Below are positions 16,671 through 25,946 of a stretch of DNA of 26,506 bases, piece after piece. Each line of letters opens with the position of its first letter. Positions within the stretch are counted from its first letter, which is position 1. Source of the stretch: Rhodocyclaceae bacterium (GTDB lineage Bacteria; Pseudomonadota; Gammaproteobacteria; Burkholderiales; Rhodocyclaceae); NCBI GenBank assembly GCA_023230455.1, contig JALNXH010000031.1, forward strand, positions 1 through 26,506. The letters run 5' to 3'. Below the pieces are notes generated by a model, which saw only the letters and a program-made list of their open reading frames with translations, did not search any database and had not been told where the DNA came from. Made by a program: the position numbers and the translations under genes.

Positions 16671-19352
16671 TCAGGGGTTGAATACAAAGTCCCAGAGTTC
16701 GCGTACTTGGGCGATCTCGGGCAGCACCGCGGCGCGTTCGACGCGACTCTTGCGGTTGTTGAGGCGCAGTCCGTGTTGCAGGCTGCGGTACTTGCGGTAG
16801 GCGTTGCGCACCTGCTCCGCCAGTGCCGCGGGGATCAGGCCGAGCGTCGCAGCGATTCGCAGCAGCGCGATGTTGCCGAGGTTGCCGCAGAGCTCGGGAT
16901 GGGCGTGGGCGTGGCCGAGCACCAGGTACTGGATGAGGAATTCGACGTCGATCAGGCCGCCGGGGTCGTGTTTCAGGTTGAACTGCGACGCGCGCGCGTC
17001 GCCTTTGGTGGCATGGGTGTCCATCATTTTCTGCCGCATCGCCATCACTTCCTCGCGCAGCTTTTGTAGGTCGCGCGGCTGGCGCAGGATTTCCTCGCGC
17101 ACCTGCTCGAAGCGCGTGCCCAGCGCGGCATCGCCGGCGCTGAAGCGGGCGCGGGTGAGCGCCTGGTGTTCCCATACCCAGGCGTTCTCCAATTGATATT
17201 TGCGAAAGCCGTCGAGCGAGACCACCACCAGGCCGCTGTCGCCATTGGGGCGCAGCCGCAGGTCGGTCTCGAACAGCTGGCCGGCCGCGGTCTGCGCCGA
17301 GAGCCAGGTATTCAGCCGCGTAGCGAGGCGCGAATAGTTCTGCCCGGCTTCTTCCGCCGCATCCTCGTAGATGAACACCATGTCGAGGTCGGAGGCGTAG
17401 CCGAGTTCCTTGCCGCCGAGTTTGCCGTAGCTGATGACGGCGAAGTGCGGCTCCTCGCAATGGCGGGTGAGCAGCTTGCGCCAGGCGAACTTGAGCGCCA
17501 GGCCGACGATGATGTCGGCCAGTTCTGAAAGGTGGTCGGAGAGTTTTTCCAGCGCCAGCAGTCCCGAGAGATCCTGGGTCAGCAGGCGGAACACCTGGGC
17601 GTGATGGGCCTCGCGGAGCAGGTCCATCTGCCGCTCGGTGTCCGGTTCCGCCTGGTCGAGCTGGGCGTCCAGCGCGGCGCGGAATCCCCGCCAGTCGTGG
17701 CTGGCTTCGAGCAGGCGGGTATCGAGCAGTTCGTCGAGCAGAATCGGGTGGCGTTGCAGGTACTCGGCGGCCCAGGCCGAACTCGACATCAATTGCGCCA
17801 CCTTCTTCAGCGCTTGCGGATACTGTTGCAGCAGCGCCAGGTAGGCGGCGCGGCGGGCCACCGCTTCGATCAGGTCGAGCAGGCGGACCAGCGTTTCGTC
17901 GGGCTGCGGCGTCTCGGCCGCGGCTTCGATGACGCGCGGGATCAGTGCATCGAAACGTTCGCGGATCAGCGGCGAATCGAGCTGTATCCGTGGCGAGTTC
18001 TTCAATCCGCCGATCCGTCGTGCCGCACCCTGCGGGTCGGCGAAACCGAGGCCGGCGAAGGCGGCCGTGCATTGCTCGCCGTCGTCGGCCTGACGCCAGA
18101 GACCATCGAGGGCGTGGCCGTCGCGATTGGGGTCGGAGAACACCTCCGCGAAATGCTGCTCGACGCAACCGCGATGGTCGTCCAATTCGACCAGCAACGC
18201 TTCGTAGCTGGCGAAGCCCATGGCTCCGGCGACCGTCGCCTGGTCGGCCGCGTTGCCCGGCAGCGTGTGCGTCTGCGCGTCGTCGATGTACTGTAGCCGA
18301 TGCTCCAGCCGGCGCAGGAAATCGTAGGCGGCGGAGAGCTGCACGGCGACCTCGGCACTGAGGATGGCGCGATCGCGCAGCAGGCCAAGGGCGACCAGCG
18401 TCGGCTTGATCTGTAGGGCGGTATCGCGGCCGCCGCGGATCAACTGGAATACCTGGGCGATGAACTCGATCTCGCGGATGCCGCCCGGGCCCAGCTTGAC
18501 GTTGTTGGCCATGTCCTTCTTTGCCACTTCGCGGCGGATCTGCGCGTGCAGATCGCGCATCGCGTTGATGGCGCCGAAGTCGAGATACTTGCGGAAGACG
18601 AAGGGGCGGCGGATGGCTTCCAGCTCGTCCCAGCGGGCGCCGGTCAGCGGCCGCGCCTTGATCCAGGCATAGCGCTCCCATTCGCGGCCCTGGACGATGA
18701 AGTAGTTCTCCAGCATGTCGAAGGAACAGACCAGCGGTCCGGAATCGCCGTTCGGCCGCAGCCGCATGTCCACGCGGAAGACCAGGCCGCGCTCGGTGAC
18801 TTCGGAAATGGCATTGATCAACTGGCGGCCGAGGCGGGTGAAGAACTCGAAGTTGGAAATCGATTGCGCGCCATCGTGCAATCCATCCGTCTCGCCATCG
18901 TCGGGATAGACGAAAATCAGGTCGATGTCCGACGAGACGTTGAGTTCGCGGCCGCCAAGCTTGCCCATGCCGACGACGATCAGCTCCTGCCGCTCTCCCG
19001 CGGCATTGCGCGGCACGCCGTAGCGCGCCTCAAGTACCGCGGTCAGCACCCGTTGGGCGTGGACCAGCGCGCGTTCGGCAATCAGCGTCAGGGTTTCGGT
19101 GACTTCGGCGAGCGGTGCGCGGCCGGCCAGGTCGCGCAGCACGATCCAGGCATAGATCGATTGCTTGAAGCGGCGCAGCGAGGTCTTGAGGTTCTCCTCG
19201 TCGAGCGGCAGCGCCGCCAGCAGGGCGTCGAGCACGGCCGCATCCGGCGCCTGGCCGATCTGCGCGAGGGTGCTCTCGCGCAGATCGGGGTTGGCTTCCA
19301 GCAGGCGGGTCAGGTAGCGCGAGTGGCGCAGCAGATCGTCGGGAGGGGTCAT
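16671..19352 (-). CDS. glnE: Glutamine synthetase adenylyltransferase/adenylyl-removing enzyme
   Basis: This 893-residue bifunctional enzyme adds AMP to glutamine synthetase (C-terminal half) and removes it (N-terminal half) in answer to nitrogen state through PII. Both nucleotidyltransferase motifs are visible: GMGKLGGRELNVSSDIDLIF (about residues 128-147, with D142 and D144) and a second, YGKLGGKELGYASDLDMVFI, around residue 645. E. coli GlnE is about 50 residues longer, mainly at the N-terminus. The ATG at 19352 gives MTPPDDLLRHSRYLTRLLE; upstream in-frame codons run over the divergent gene's leader and are not expected. The ribosome site is weak. It diverges from yhdP across 79 bp. Confidence 0.95.
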   Translation of the reverse strand: MTPPDDLLRHSRYLTRLLEANPDLRESTLAQIGQAPDAAVLDALLAALPLDEENLKTSLRRFKQSIYAWIVLRDLAGRAPLAEVTETLTLIAERALVHAQRVLTAVLEARYGVPRNAAGERQELIVVGMGKLGGRELNVSSDIDLIFVYPDDGETDGLHDGAQSISNFEFFTRLGRQLINAISEVTERGLVFRVDMRLRPNGDSGPLVCSFDMLENYFIVQGREWERYAWIKARPLTGARWDELEAIRRPFVFRKYLDFGAINAMRDLHAQIRREVAKKDMANNVKLGPGGIREIEFIAQVFQLIRGGRDTALQIKPTLVALGLLRDRAILSAEVAVQLSAAYDFLRRLEHRLQYIDDAQTHTLPGNAADQATVAGAMGFASYEALLVELDDHRGCVEQHFAEVFSDPNRDGHALDGLWRQADDGEQCTAAFAGLGFADPQGAARRIGGLKNSPRIQLDSPLIRERFDALIPRVIEAAAETPQPDETLVRLLDLIEAVARRAAYLALLQQYPQALKKVAQLMSSSAWAAEYLQRHPILLDELLDTRLLEASHDWRGFRAALDAQLDQAEPDTERQMDLLREAHHAQVFRLLTQDLSGLLALEKLSDHLSELADIIVGLALKFAWRKLLTRHCEEPHFAVISYGKLGGKELGYASDLDMVFIYEDAAEEAGQNYSRLATRLNTWLSAQTAAGQLFETDLRLRPNGDSGLVVVSLDGFRKYQLENAWVWEHQALTRARFSAGDAALGTRFEQVREEILRQPRDLQKLREEVMAMRQKMMDTHATKGDARASQFNLKHDPGGLIDVEFLIQYLVLGHAHAHPELCGNLGNIALLRIAATLGLIPAALAEQVRNAYRKYRSLQHGLRLNNRKSRVERAAVLPEIAQVRELWDFVFNP

Positions 19353-19431
19353 GGTGGCTGAGTTAAAATCGGCGCCTTTCGTGCGTCGGCCGGGACAGCA
19401 TTGTAACGGGCGGCGCGCATGTGCCGATTTC

Positions 19432-22400
19432 ATGCGACTTCCCCTCCCGTCCTCTCCGTTCAGCGGATTCATCGTGCGCCACTGCCGACCCTGGCTGTGC
19501 CGTGCCGGCCGCTATGCGCTATGGTCGCTGGTCGCTGGCTACTTCGGCTTTGCCGCGATCGCCATCGTGCTGCGCTACATGCTCCTGCCGCAGATTGCCG
19601 ATCACCGTGCCGACATCGAGCGTGCGCTGTCGGCGGCGATGCGCCTGCCGGTGGCGGTGGCTTCGATCGAAGCCGACTGGCAGGGCTTTCGCCCGCGTCT
19701 GGTGCTGCACGGGCTACAGATCCACGATGCGGCCGGCCGGCCGGCGCTGAGCTTCGACAACGTGGAAGCCGTATTGGGCTGGAGCTCGCTGCTGCATCTG
19801 GAACCGCGCATGCACTTGCTGCACGTGCATGCGCCGATCCTCGACGTGCGCCGCGACATTTCCGGCCAGTTGTTCGTCGCCGGGCTCGCCGTCGATACCG
19901 GCGCCACCCGCCCCGGCTTCGCCGACTGGCTGCTGCGGCAATCGCGCGTCGAGGTAAGCGATGCGACGGTGACCTGGACCGACGCGCAGCGTGCGGCGGT
20001 CCCGCTGACGCTGACCCGGTTGAACTTTGCCCTCGACAGCAGCGGTCGTAGCCACCGCTTCGGCATCAATGCCGCGCCGCCGCCGGACATGGCGACGCAA
20101 CTCGATCTCCGCGGCGACCTGCGAGGCAGCGATCTTGCAGCATTGGCAGACTGGAACGGAAAGCTCTACATCGAACTCGGCAATGCCGATCTGGCCATCT
20201 GGCGGACCTGGATCGATTACCCGGTCGAGTTGCCGCGCGGCCGCGGCGGCCTGCGCCTCTGGCTCGATTTCGCGCAGCGGCAGCCGACCGCCCTGACCGC
20301 CGACCTGGCCCTGGAGGGCGTGGCGTTGCGCCTTGCGCCGGCGCTGCCGATGCTCGAACTGACGCGCCTCGACGGCCGCGTCCAGTTCGAACGTAGCGAC
20401 GCACAATGGACGCTGTCCACGCGCAAACTTTCTCTCGCCACCGTCGATGGCGTCGCCATCGCACCGGCCGACGTGACGTTGCGGTGGCAGCCGCAGAGCG
20501 GCGAATTCATCGCCAACAGCCTCGACCTTGGCGACTTGGCGCGACTCTCGGCGTACCTGCCGCTGGTTCCCGAAATGCGCGACGGGCTGACGCGCTTTGC
20601 GCCGCACGGCCGACTCAAGGACTGCACCCTGAGTTGGCGTGGCGAGGACGGACAGGCTTTCCGTCACTACCGCATCGACGCTCGTTTTGAGCAGCTGGCG
20701 GTCGCCGCCACAGGCCGGATTCCCGGCGCCAGCGGTCTTTCCGGCAGCATTGTGGGCGACGAAAGCGGCGGCCGGCTGGAACTCGCCGGTCGCGATGCCG
20801 GCATCGAGCTGCCGGCGATCTTCCCCGAGGCGCGGATTGCGCTCGCCAGTCTCGATCTGCTGGCCGACTGGACCCGTTCCGGCGAGGATTTCAGCGTTGA
20901 CATCCGCCGCGCCAGCTTCCGCAACGCCGATGTCGAAGGCAGTGCCAGCGGCCGCTATCGGCGTGAGCGCGCCGGCACGCCGGGCGAGATCGATCTGCGC
21001 GCCCGGCTCACGCGCGGCGAGGGTGCGGCGGTATGGCGCTATCTGCCCTACGCGGTGAATATCGACACCCGCAACTGGCTGCACGACGCCGTCACCGCCG
21101 GCCGTGCCGACGAGGTGACGCTACAGCTGAAGGGCGATCTGGCGCGCTTCCCGTTCGCCGACCGCTCCGGCGTGTTCCGCATCCAGGGCCGTTTCCACGG
21201 CGCCACGCTGAAACCGGCACCGGGCTGGCCGGCGATCGAGGACATCGCCGGCGATCTGCTGTTCGACGCGGCGCGCATGCATATCGGCGCCAGCCAGGGG
21301 CGCATTCTCGGCGCCACGGTCGGCCCGGTCAGCGCCGAGATCGCCGATCTTGCGGCTTCCGAGGAACTGCTGATCGTCGAAGGCAAGGCCAAGGGGCCGA
21401 CGGCCGCTTTCCTGCGCTTCATCGAGAGCAGTCCGGTCGGGGAACGCATTGATCACTTTACCGAGGACATGCACGCCACCGGCGCCGGCGAACTCGACCT
21501 CAAACTGACCCTGCCGCTGCGCCATATGGACACCACCCAAGTGGCCGGCGGCTATCGTTTCGACGGCAACAAGGTGATTGTGGCGGCGGGTATTCCGCCG
21601 CTGGACGATGTCCGCGGACGCATCGAATTCACCGAGCAGGCGCTGACGGCGAAGGACATTCGTGCGCGGGCGCTGGGTGGGCCGCTGAGCGTGGATGTGC
21701 GGACCCAGAACGAAGGTCTGGTGGCGGTGGATATGCGCGGCGAGATCGGCATCCATTCGTTGCGCCAACAGATGCCTTCGCCGCTGTTCGACTATCTGTC
21801 CGGTAGCGCGCGCTGGGAAGGCAGCATCCGGGTAAAGAAGAAAATCCCGGAAATTCGTATCAGTTCCGATCTGCGCGGCATCGCCTCCAGCCTGCCCGAG
21901 CCGTTCAACAAGTCGGCCAGCGAGGCCCGTCCGTTGCTGTTCGAGCGCAAGGTGCCCGATGCGCGCCTGCTGCCCCGCGTTAGCCGCGGCGTCGTGCGCG
22001 ACGAAATCGACATCAGCCTTGCCCGCGCGCTGCAAGTGCAATGGCTGCGTGTGGGCGACGACAGCGGCAGCCTGCGCGTCGAGCGCGGCCTTGCCACCGT
22101 CGGGGCCGCCGCGGCGCGCCTGCCCGAGCGCGGTGCATTGCTGGCGATAAACCTGCCGCGCATCGATTTCGATCTGTTGCGCCATGTGACGTCGGGCGGT
22201 AGCGAAGGCATTGCGCCGGCGTTCAGCCAGATCGACCTGCGGGCCAACGAAGCCAGCGCCTTCGGTCGCACGCTGCACGATCTGCGCCTCAGCGGTGCTG
22301 CCCGCGGCGAGCATTGGAACGCCGATTTGCGCAGCCGCGAAATCACCGGCCGTTTCGACTGGATCGGCGAAGGCAAGGGCCGGCTCTCCGGACGGATTGC

Positions 22401-23298
22401 CCAGTTCAACCTGCCCTCGGCGAGCAGCGCGGCAACCGCGGTCAGTAGTGGCGACCTCGACGAACTGCCGGCGCTCGACCTGACCTTCGACCGCTTCATC
22501 TACGGCGAGCGCGATTTCGGCGAACTCAAGCTGACGGCCGAAAATCGCGGCACCGACTGGCACGCGACGGTCGCCATACAGAATGCCGACGGCAGCGTGA
22601 ATGCCGAAGGCAAGTGGCGGCCGGGGGACGATGCGCCGGATACCCTGGTGGATTTCAAGTTCAAGGCCAACAGCATCGAGAACATGCTCAACCGGATAGG
22701 CTATCCCAACGCGGTCAGGCGCGGCAGCGCCAGCCTGGAAGGCAAGCTCAACTGGAACGGACCGCCGTTTTCGCCCGACATGCAGAGCTTGAACGGCAGC
22801 GTCAGGTTCGACGCCCGCGACGGCCAGTTCAACAAGCTCGAACCGGGCGTCGGCCGTCTGCTCGGCGTGATCAGCCTGCAATCGCTGCCGCGGCGGATTA
22901 CGCTGGATTTCCGCGACGTCTTCAGCGAAGGGTTTGCCTTCGACCGCATCGAAGGCGAGGCGAAAATCACTCGCGGCGTGCTCGACACCCGCGACCTGGA
23001 GATCGCCGGCCCCGCGGCACGGGTGGCGATGCAGGGCACCATCGACCTGACCCGCGAAACGCAGAACCTGCGGGTGCGGGTGCAGCCGGCATTCGGCGAA
23101 TCGGTCGCCACCGGCGTGCTGCTGGCGCACCCGGCGGCCGGCGCGGCGGCATGGGTGTTCAACAAGCTGTTCGGCAATCCGCTGGACCAGATCTTCGCCT
23201 ACGAATACGCGGTGACCGGCGCGTGGATCGATCCGAAGGTGGAGAAGGTCGGCGGCCCGGGCAAGGCGGAGGCTCAAATGGGGAAGAGTGCGCCATGA
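19432..23298 (+). CDS. yhdP: YhdP family AsmA-like envelope protein (TIGR02099)
   Basis: A very large protein (1288 residues from this start) with one N-terminal membrane helix (about residues 24-50, ALWSLVAGYFGFAAIAIVLRY) and a long periplasmic part of repeating beta-rich segments. The C-terminal part contains the AsmA-like block FNKLEPGVGRLLGVISLQSLPRRI. In E. coli YhdP belongs to the AsmA-like proteins proposed to bridge the periplasm and carry phospholipid to the outer membrane. The start is uncertain: ATG 19432 is preferred, GTG 19474 is possible, and ATG 19351 would overlap the glnE start. A TAAAAT box just downstream of the glnE start could be a -10 element. It overlaps the next gene by 4 bp. 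Confidence 0.9.
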   Translation: MRLPLPSSPFSGFIVRHCRPWLCRAGRYALWSLVAGYFGFAAIAIVLRYMLLPQIADHRADIERALSAAMRLPVAVASIEADWQGFRPRLVLHGLQIHDAAGRPALSFDNVEAVLGWSSLLHLEPRMHLLHVHAPILDVRRDISGQLFVAGLAVDTGATRPGFADWLLRQSRVEVSDATVTWTDAQRAAVPLTLTRLNFALDSSGRSHRFGINAAPPPDMATQLDLRGDLRGSDLAALADWNGKLYIELGNADLAIWRTWIDYPVELPRGRGGLRLWLDFAQRQPTALTADLALEGVALRLAPALPMLELTRLDGRVQFERSDAQWTLSTRKLSLATVDGVAIAPADVTLRWQPQSGEFIANSLDLGDLARLSAYLPLVPEMRDGLTRFAPHGRLKDCTLSWRGEDGQAFRHYRIDARFEQLAVAATGRIPGASGLSGSIVGDESGGRLELAGRDAGIELPAIFPEARIALASLDLLADWTRSGEDFSVDIRRASFRNADVEGSASGRYRRERAGTPGEIDLRARLTRGEGAAVWRYLPYAVNIDTRNWLHDAVTAGRADEVTLQLKGDLARFPFADRSGVFRIQGRFHGATLKPAPGWPAIEDIAGDLLFDAARMHIGASQGRILGATVGPVSAEIADLAASEELLIVEGKAKGPTAAFLRFIESSPVGERIDHFTEDMHATGAGELDLKLTLPLRHMDTTQVAGGYRFDGNKVIVAAGIPPLDDVRGRIEFTEQALTAKDIRARALGGPLSVDVRTQNEGLVAVDMRGEIGIHSLRQQMPSPLFDYLSGSARWEGSIRVKKKIPEIRISSDLRGIASSLPEPFNKSASEARPLLFERKVPDARLLPRVSRGVVRDEIDISLARALQVQWLRVGDDSGSLRVERGLATVGAAAARLPERGALLAINLPRIDFDLLRHVTSGGSEGIAPAFSQIDLRANEASAFGRTLHDLRLSGAARGEHWNADLRSREITGRFDWIGEGKGRLSGRIAQFNLPSASSAATAVSSGDLDELPALDLTFDRFIYGERDFGELKLTAENRGTDWHATVAIQNADGSVNAEGKWRPGDDAPDTLVDFKFKANSIENMLNRIGYPNAVRRGSASLEGKLNWNGPPFSPDMQSLNGSVRFDARDGQFNKLEPGVGRLLGVISLQSLPRRITLDFRDVFSEGFAFDRIEGEAKITRGVLDTRDLEIAGPAARVAMQGTIDLTRETQNLRVRVQPAFGESVATGVLLAHPAAGAAAWVFNKLFGNPLDQIFAYEYAVTGAWIDPKVEKVGGPGKAEAQMGKSAP

Positions 23299-24092
23299 AA
23301 GTCGCGGTTATCCAGATGATCTCGACGCCGCAGATTGCTCCCAATCTCGCCAGCGCCGAGCGCCTGTTGCGCGAAGCGGCGGCGCAAGGCGCGCAGCTGG
23401 CGGTACTGCCGGAATATTTTCCCTTCATCGGCGCTGGCGACGCGGAGCGGCTGAATGCGCGGGAAACGCAAGGCCATGGCCCGATCCAGGATTTCCTCGC
23501 CGAGGTCAGCCGGCGCCTCAAGCTGTGGCTGGTGGCCGGCTCGATCCCGCTGCGGGCCGACGATCCGGCGCGTCTGCGCAACAGTTGCCTGGTGTTCGAC
23601 GATCTCGGCCAAGTGCGGGCGCGCTACGACAAGATTCACCTGTTCGGCTTCCGTAAGGGCGAGGAAGTCTACGATGAGGCCGCGACCATCGAAGCCGGCA
23701 GTGCGCCGGTGGTGCTCGATCTGCCATGGGGCCGTCTCGGTCTCGGCATCTGCTACGACCTGCGCTTCCCGGAACTCTTCCGCCGCCTTGGCGCCATCGA
23801 TTTTCTCGCCCTGCCGGCGGCCTTTACCGAAACCACCGGCCGCGCCCATTGGGAACTGCTGCTGCGTGCCCGCGCGGTGGAGAACCAATGCTACGTACTC
23901 GCCGCCGCCCAGGGCGGGCTGCATCCGACGGGGCGCATGACCCATGGCAACAGCATGATCGTCGATCCGTGGGGCGAGGTGCTCGGGCGTCTCGACAAGG
24001 GCGAGGGCGTGGTCGTCGCCGATCTCGATCCGGCGCGTCTGGCCGAAGTGCGCGAAGCGCTGCCGGCGTTGCGGCACCGGGTGCTGAAGTAG
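23295..24092 (+). CDS. Carbon-nitrogen hydrolase (nitrilase superfamily, Nit-like amidase)
   Basis: This 265-residue cytoplasmic hydrolase has the nitrilase Glu-Lys-Cys triad: E40 in VLPEYFPF, K113 in YDKIHLF, and C153 in GICYDLRFPE. The KIHLFG and CYDLRFPELFR segments place it in the Nit1/Nit2 branch, whose members are omega-amidases or remove deaminated glutathione. A precise substrate cannot be given. The ATG overlaps the yhdP stop (ATGA), so the two are translated together; yhdP-nit is a common pair in beta- and gammaproteobacteria. In many relatives tldD comes next, but here it does not. Confidence 0.88.
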   Translation: MKVAVIQMISTPQIAPNLASAERLLREAAAQGAQLAVLPEYFPFIGAGDAERLNARETQGHGPIQDFLAEVSRRLKLWLVAGSIPLRADDPARLRNSCLVFDDLGQVRARYDKIHLFGFRKGEEVYDEAATIEAGSAPVVLDLPWGRLGLGICYDLRFPELFRRLGAIDFLALPAAFTETTGRAHWELLLRARAVENQCYVLAAAQGGLHPTGRMTHGNSMIVDPWGEVLGRLDKGEGVVVADLDPARLAEVREALPALRHRVLK

Positions 24093-24460
24093 CGCCCTGC
24101 GCGTTCCTGGCGTCGAGGCGCTCCGGCGAACCGCACTAAAGTACAGGTATGCCCGCCGGCACCCTCGCTACCATCCGCCGCGTTAGGAAATTGCGGTCAG
24201 AGGAGTGCGATGCACCGAGTTCAGGCGACCTGATAACCCCGTCGTTCCCGTATCTGCCTTCAAGCTGAGCCACCGGTTCGGCATTGAACGTCCGGCGGTC
24301 GCGAAGCCGCCGCCGCGGTCCGGGTTAACTCGAAATCACTGTTCCGGTTTCTATCCATGTCGGCCAGACGAACGTCTGGCCGACATGGACGAACTCGGCC
24401 TTTCGCTGTCCGCTTTTGCTGAATTTTTATATCAACAACCGGAGAAATGGAGATCTTGTT
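24093..24460 (+). other. 368-bp intergenic leader before the DUF1329 gene
   Basis: No convincing gene was found. It holds a perfect inverted repeat (24355-24388, listed separately). It also holds a seven-codon frame (24210-24233, ATG to TGA) preceded closely by GAGGAG. Several GC-rich self-complementary stretches lie around 24290-24325. I could not match it to a known riboswitch. It is long enough for an extended 5' leader of the DUF1329 gene, or for a small RNA. Confidence 0.5.
24355..24388. repeat. Perfect 16-bp-arm inverted repeat
   Basis: CCATGTCGGCCAGACG (24355-24370) and CGTCTGGCCGACATGG (24373-24388) are exact reverse complements separated by two bases. No T-run follows on either strand, so it is not a standard intrinsic terminator. 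It lies 72 bp before the DUF1329 start. It may be an operator, a leader hairpin, or a repeat-family member. Confidence 0.85.
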
Positions 24461-25822
24461 GTGAGCACATCGCTAAAAGCCGCTGCCGCGGTTCTTTCGT
24501 TCGCAGCGCTCGTCGCCGCGGCACCGCTGGCGCAAGCCGAAATGACGGCCGCCGAGGCCGACCGACTGGGCAAGGACCTGACCCCGAACGGCGCCGAAAA
24601 AGCCGGCAACAAGGACGGCTCGATTCCCGCCTGGGACGGCGGCCTGACCAAGCCGCCCGCCGGCTGGAAGCCGGAACAGGGCTACGTCGACCCGTTCGCC
24701 AACGAAAAGCCGTTGTTCGTGATCACGGCGCAGAACATGGAGCAATACAAGGACAAACTGACGCCGGGGCTACAGAGCCTGCTGAAAAAATACCCGGCCA
24801 CCTTCAAACTGCCGGTGTATCCGAGCCACCGCAGCTTCTCCTACCCGCAGGCGGTCTACGATGCGACCAAGGCCCACGCGCCGAAGGTCAAGTCGAGCGG
24901 CGACGGGATCGAGAACTACAACGAGCCGGGCTTCACCCCGTTCCCGATGCCGAAGAACGGCATCGAGGCGATGTTCAACCACAAGCTGTGGTGGTTCGGC
25001 GGCTACAACCGCTGCAACGACTGGCTGCCCACCCGTGCCAGCGGCGAGTACTACCGCGTCGGCTTCTGTGAGGAATTCATCCAGGGGCAGAATTTCGACA
25101 ACAAGCAGTCGAACCACATCTTCTCGTTCTACGGTCTGTACGACGCGCCGGCGACGCTGCTTGGCACCATCTATCTGGTGCACGACCCGATCGACTACAC
25201 CAAGGGCCAGCGCCAGGCGTGGATCTACAATGCCGGCCAGCGCCGGGTACGCCGCGCTCCCGATGTTGCCTTCGACAACATCGACGACGGCACCGAAGGC
25301 ATGCGCACGACCGACGACTACTGGATGTTCAATGGTTCGTTCGAGCGCTACAACTGGAAGCTCGTCGGCAAGAAGGAAATGTACATCCCGTACAACGCCT
25401 ACAAGATCAACGACTCCAGGCTGAAGTATGCCGACATGATGGACAAAGGCAGCCTGAAATCCGATCTGCGCCGCTATGAACTGCACCGCGTTTGGGTGGT
25501 CGAGGCGACGTTGAAGCCGGGTATGTCGCACGTCTACGGCAAGCGCGTGTACTACCTCGACGAGGACAGCTACCAGATCGCCCTCGGCGACATCTACGAT
25601 ACCCGCGGTAGCCTGTGGCGCGTAAGCGAAGCGCACCTCCTCGAAGCCTACGATACGCAGACGATGTTCCAGAGCCCGACCGTCGTGCATGACCTCGCCA
25701 ATGGCAGCTTCATCGCGCAAGCACTGATGAACGAGCGCAAGGCGCCGGTATACGCCTGGAATGCCAAAGGCAAGTGGGCTGCGTTCCAGATGGATGCAAT
25801 CCGGCGCAAGGGCACGCGCTGA
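24461..25822 (+). CDS. Exported DUF1329 family protein
   Basis: This 453-residue protein has a clear signal peptide (MSTSLKAAAAVLSF to AAPLAQA, likely cut before EMTAAEA), so it is periplasmic or outer-membrane associated. No lipobox Cys is present. The mature protein fits DUF1329: PAWDGGLTKPPAGW, then many Trp/Tyr/Asn-rich segments such as LWWFGGYNRCNDWLP, ending in GKWAAFQMDAIRRKG. The family is thought to have a LolA/LolB-like fold and often travels with a DUF1302 protein and an RND-type permease; neither is here. Its biochemical role is unknown. The GTG at 24461 has GGAG at 24449-24452, which is better than the upstream in-frame ATG at 24416 that would add a non-signal-like extension. It is a single-gene unit. 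Confidence 0.88.
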   Translation: MSTSLKAAAAVLSFAALVAAAPLAQAEMTAAEADRLGKDLTPNGAEKAGNKDGSIPAWDGGLTKPPAGWKPEQGYVDPFANEKPLFVITAQNMEQYKDKLTPGLQSLLKKYPATFKLPVYPSHRSFSYPQAVYDATKAHAPKVKSSGDGIENYNEPGFTPFPMPKNGIEAMFNHKLWWFGGYNRCNDWLPTRASGEYYRVGFCEEFIQGQNFDNKQSNHIFSFYGLYDAPATLLGTIYLVHDPIDYTKGQRQAWIYNAGQRRVRRAPDVAFDNIDDGTEGMRTTDDYWMFNGSFERYNWKLVGKKEMYIPYNAYKINDSRLKYADMMDKGSLKSDLRRYELHRVWVVEATLKPGMSHVYGKRVYYLDEDSYQIALGDIYDTRGSLWRVSEAHLLEAYDTQTMFQSPTVVHDLANGSFIAQALMNERKAPVYAWNAKGKWAAFQMDAIRRKGTR

Positions 25823-25844
25823 GTCGTTTCACGTAACCGTTTCA

Positions 25845-25875
25845 GCCCGCCGGCGGAATTTATTGGCCGGCGGGC
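25845..25875 (+). terminator. First hairpin after the DUF1329 gene
   Basis: GCCCGCCGGC (25845-25854) pairs exactly with GCCGGCGGGC (25866-25875) around an AT-rich 11-base loop. There is no real T-run after it, so it may protect the 3' end or aid the second terminator just downstream. Confidence 0.6.
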
Positions 25876-25883
25876 GTAGTCTT

Positions 25884-25914
25884 CTGGCCCATCGACGATG
25901 GGCCAGTTTTTTTT
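25884..25914 (+). terminator. Strong intrinsic terminator of the DUF1329 gene
   Basis: CTGGCCCATC (25884-25893) pairs exactly with GATGGGCCAG (25897-25906) around a three-base loop, followed by eight T residues (25907-25914). This is a textbook Rho-independent terminator on the plus strand. Confidence 0.95.
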
Positions 25915-25946
25915 GATGCGTTGGATGGGCGTGAAATCCCGCTTTT

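Noticed and set aside
16660..18681. Long in-frame extension upstream of argJ
   Set aside because: It lies in another frame over glnE; the ArgJ start at 16659 has a good ribosome site and the usual length.
21121..23277. Long minus-strand open frame (718 codons) opposite yhdP
   Set aside because: Shadow of the YhdP coding sequence in high-GC DNA; composition is unlike a real protein.
24180..24330. Possible riboswitch (SAH, cobalamin or cyclic-di-GMP type)
   Set aside because: Short resemblances such as GGAGTGCGATGCAC and GCCACCG were noticed, but the rest of each consensus could not be found.
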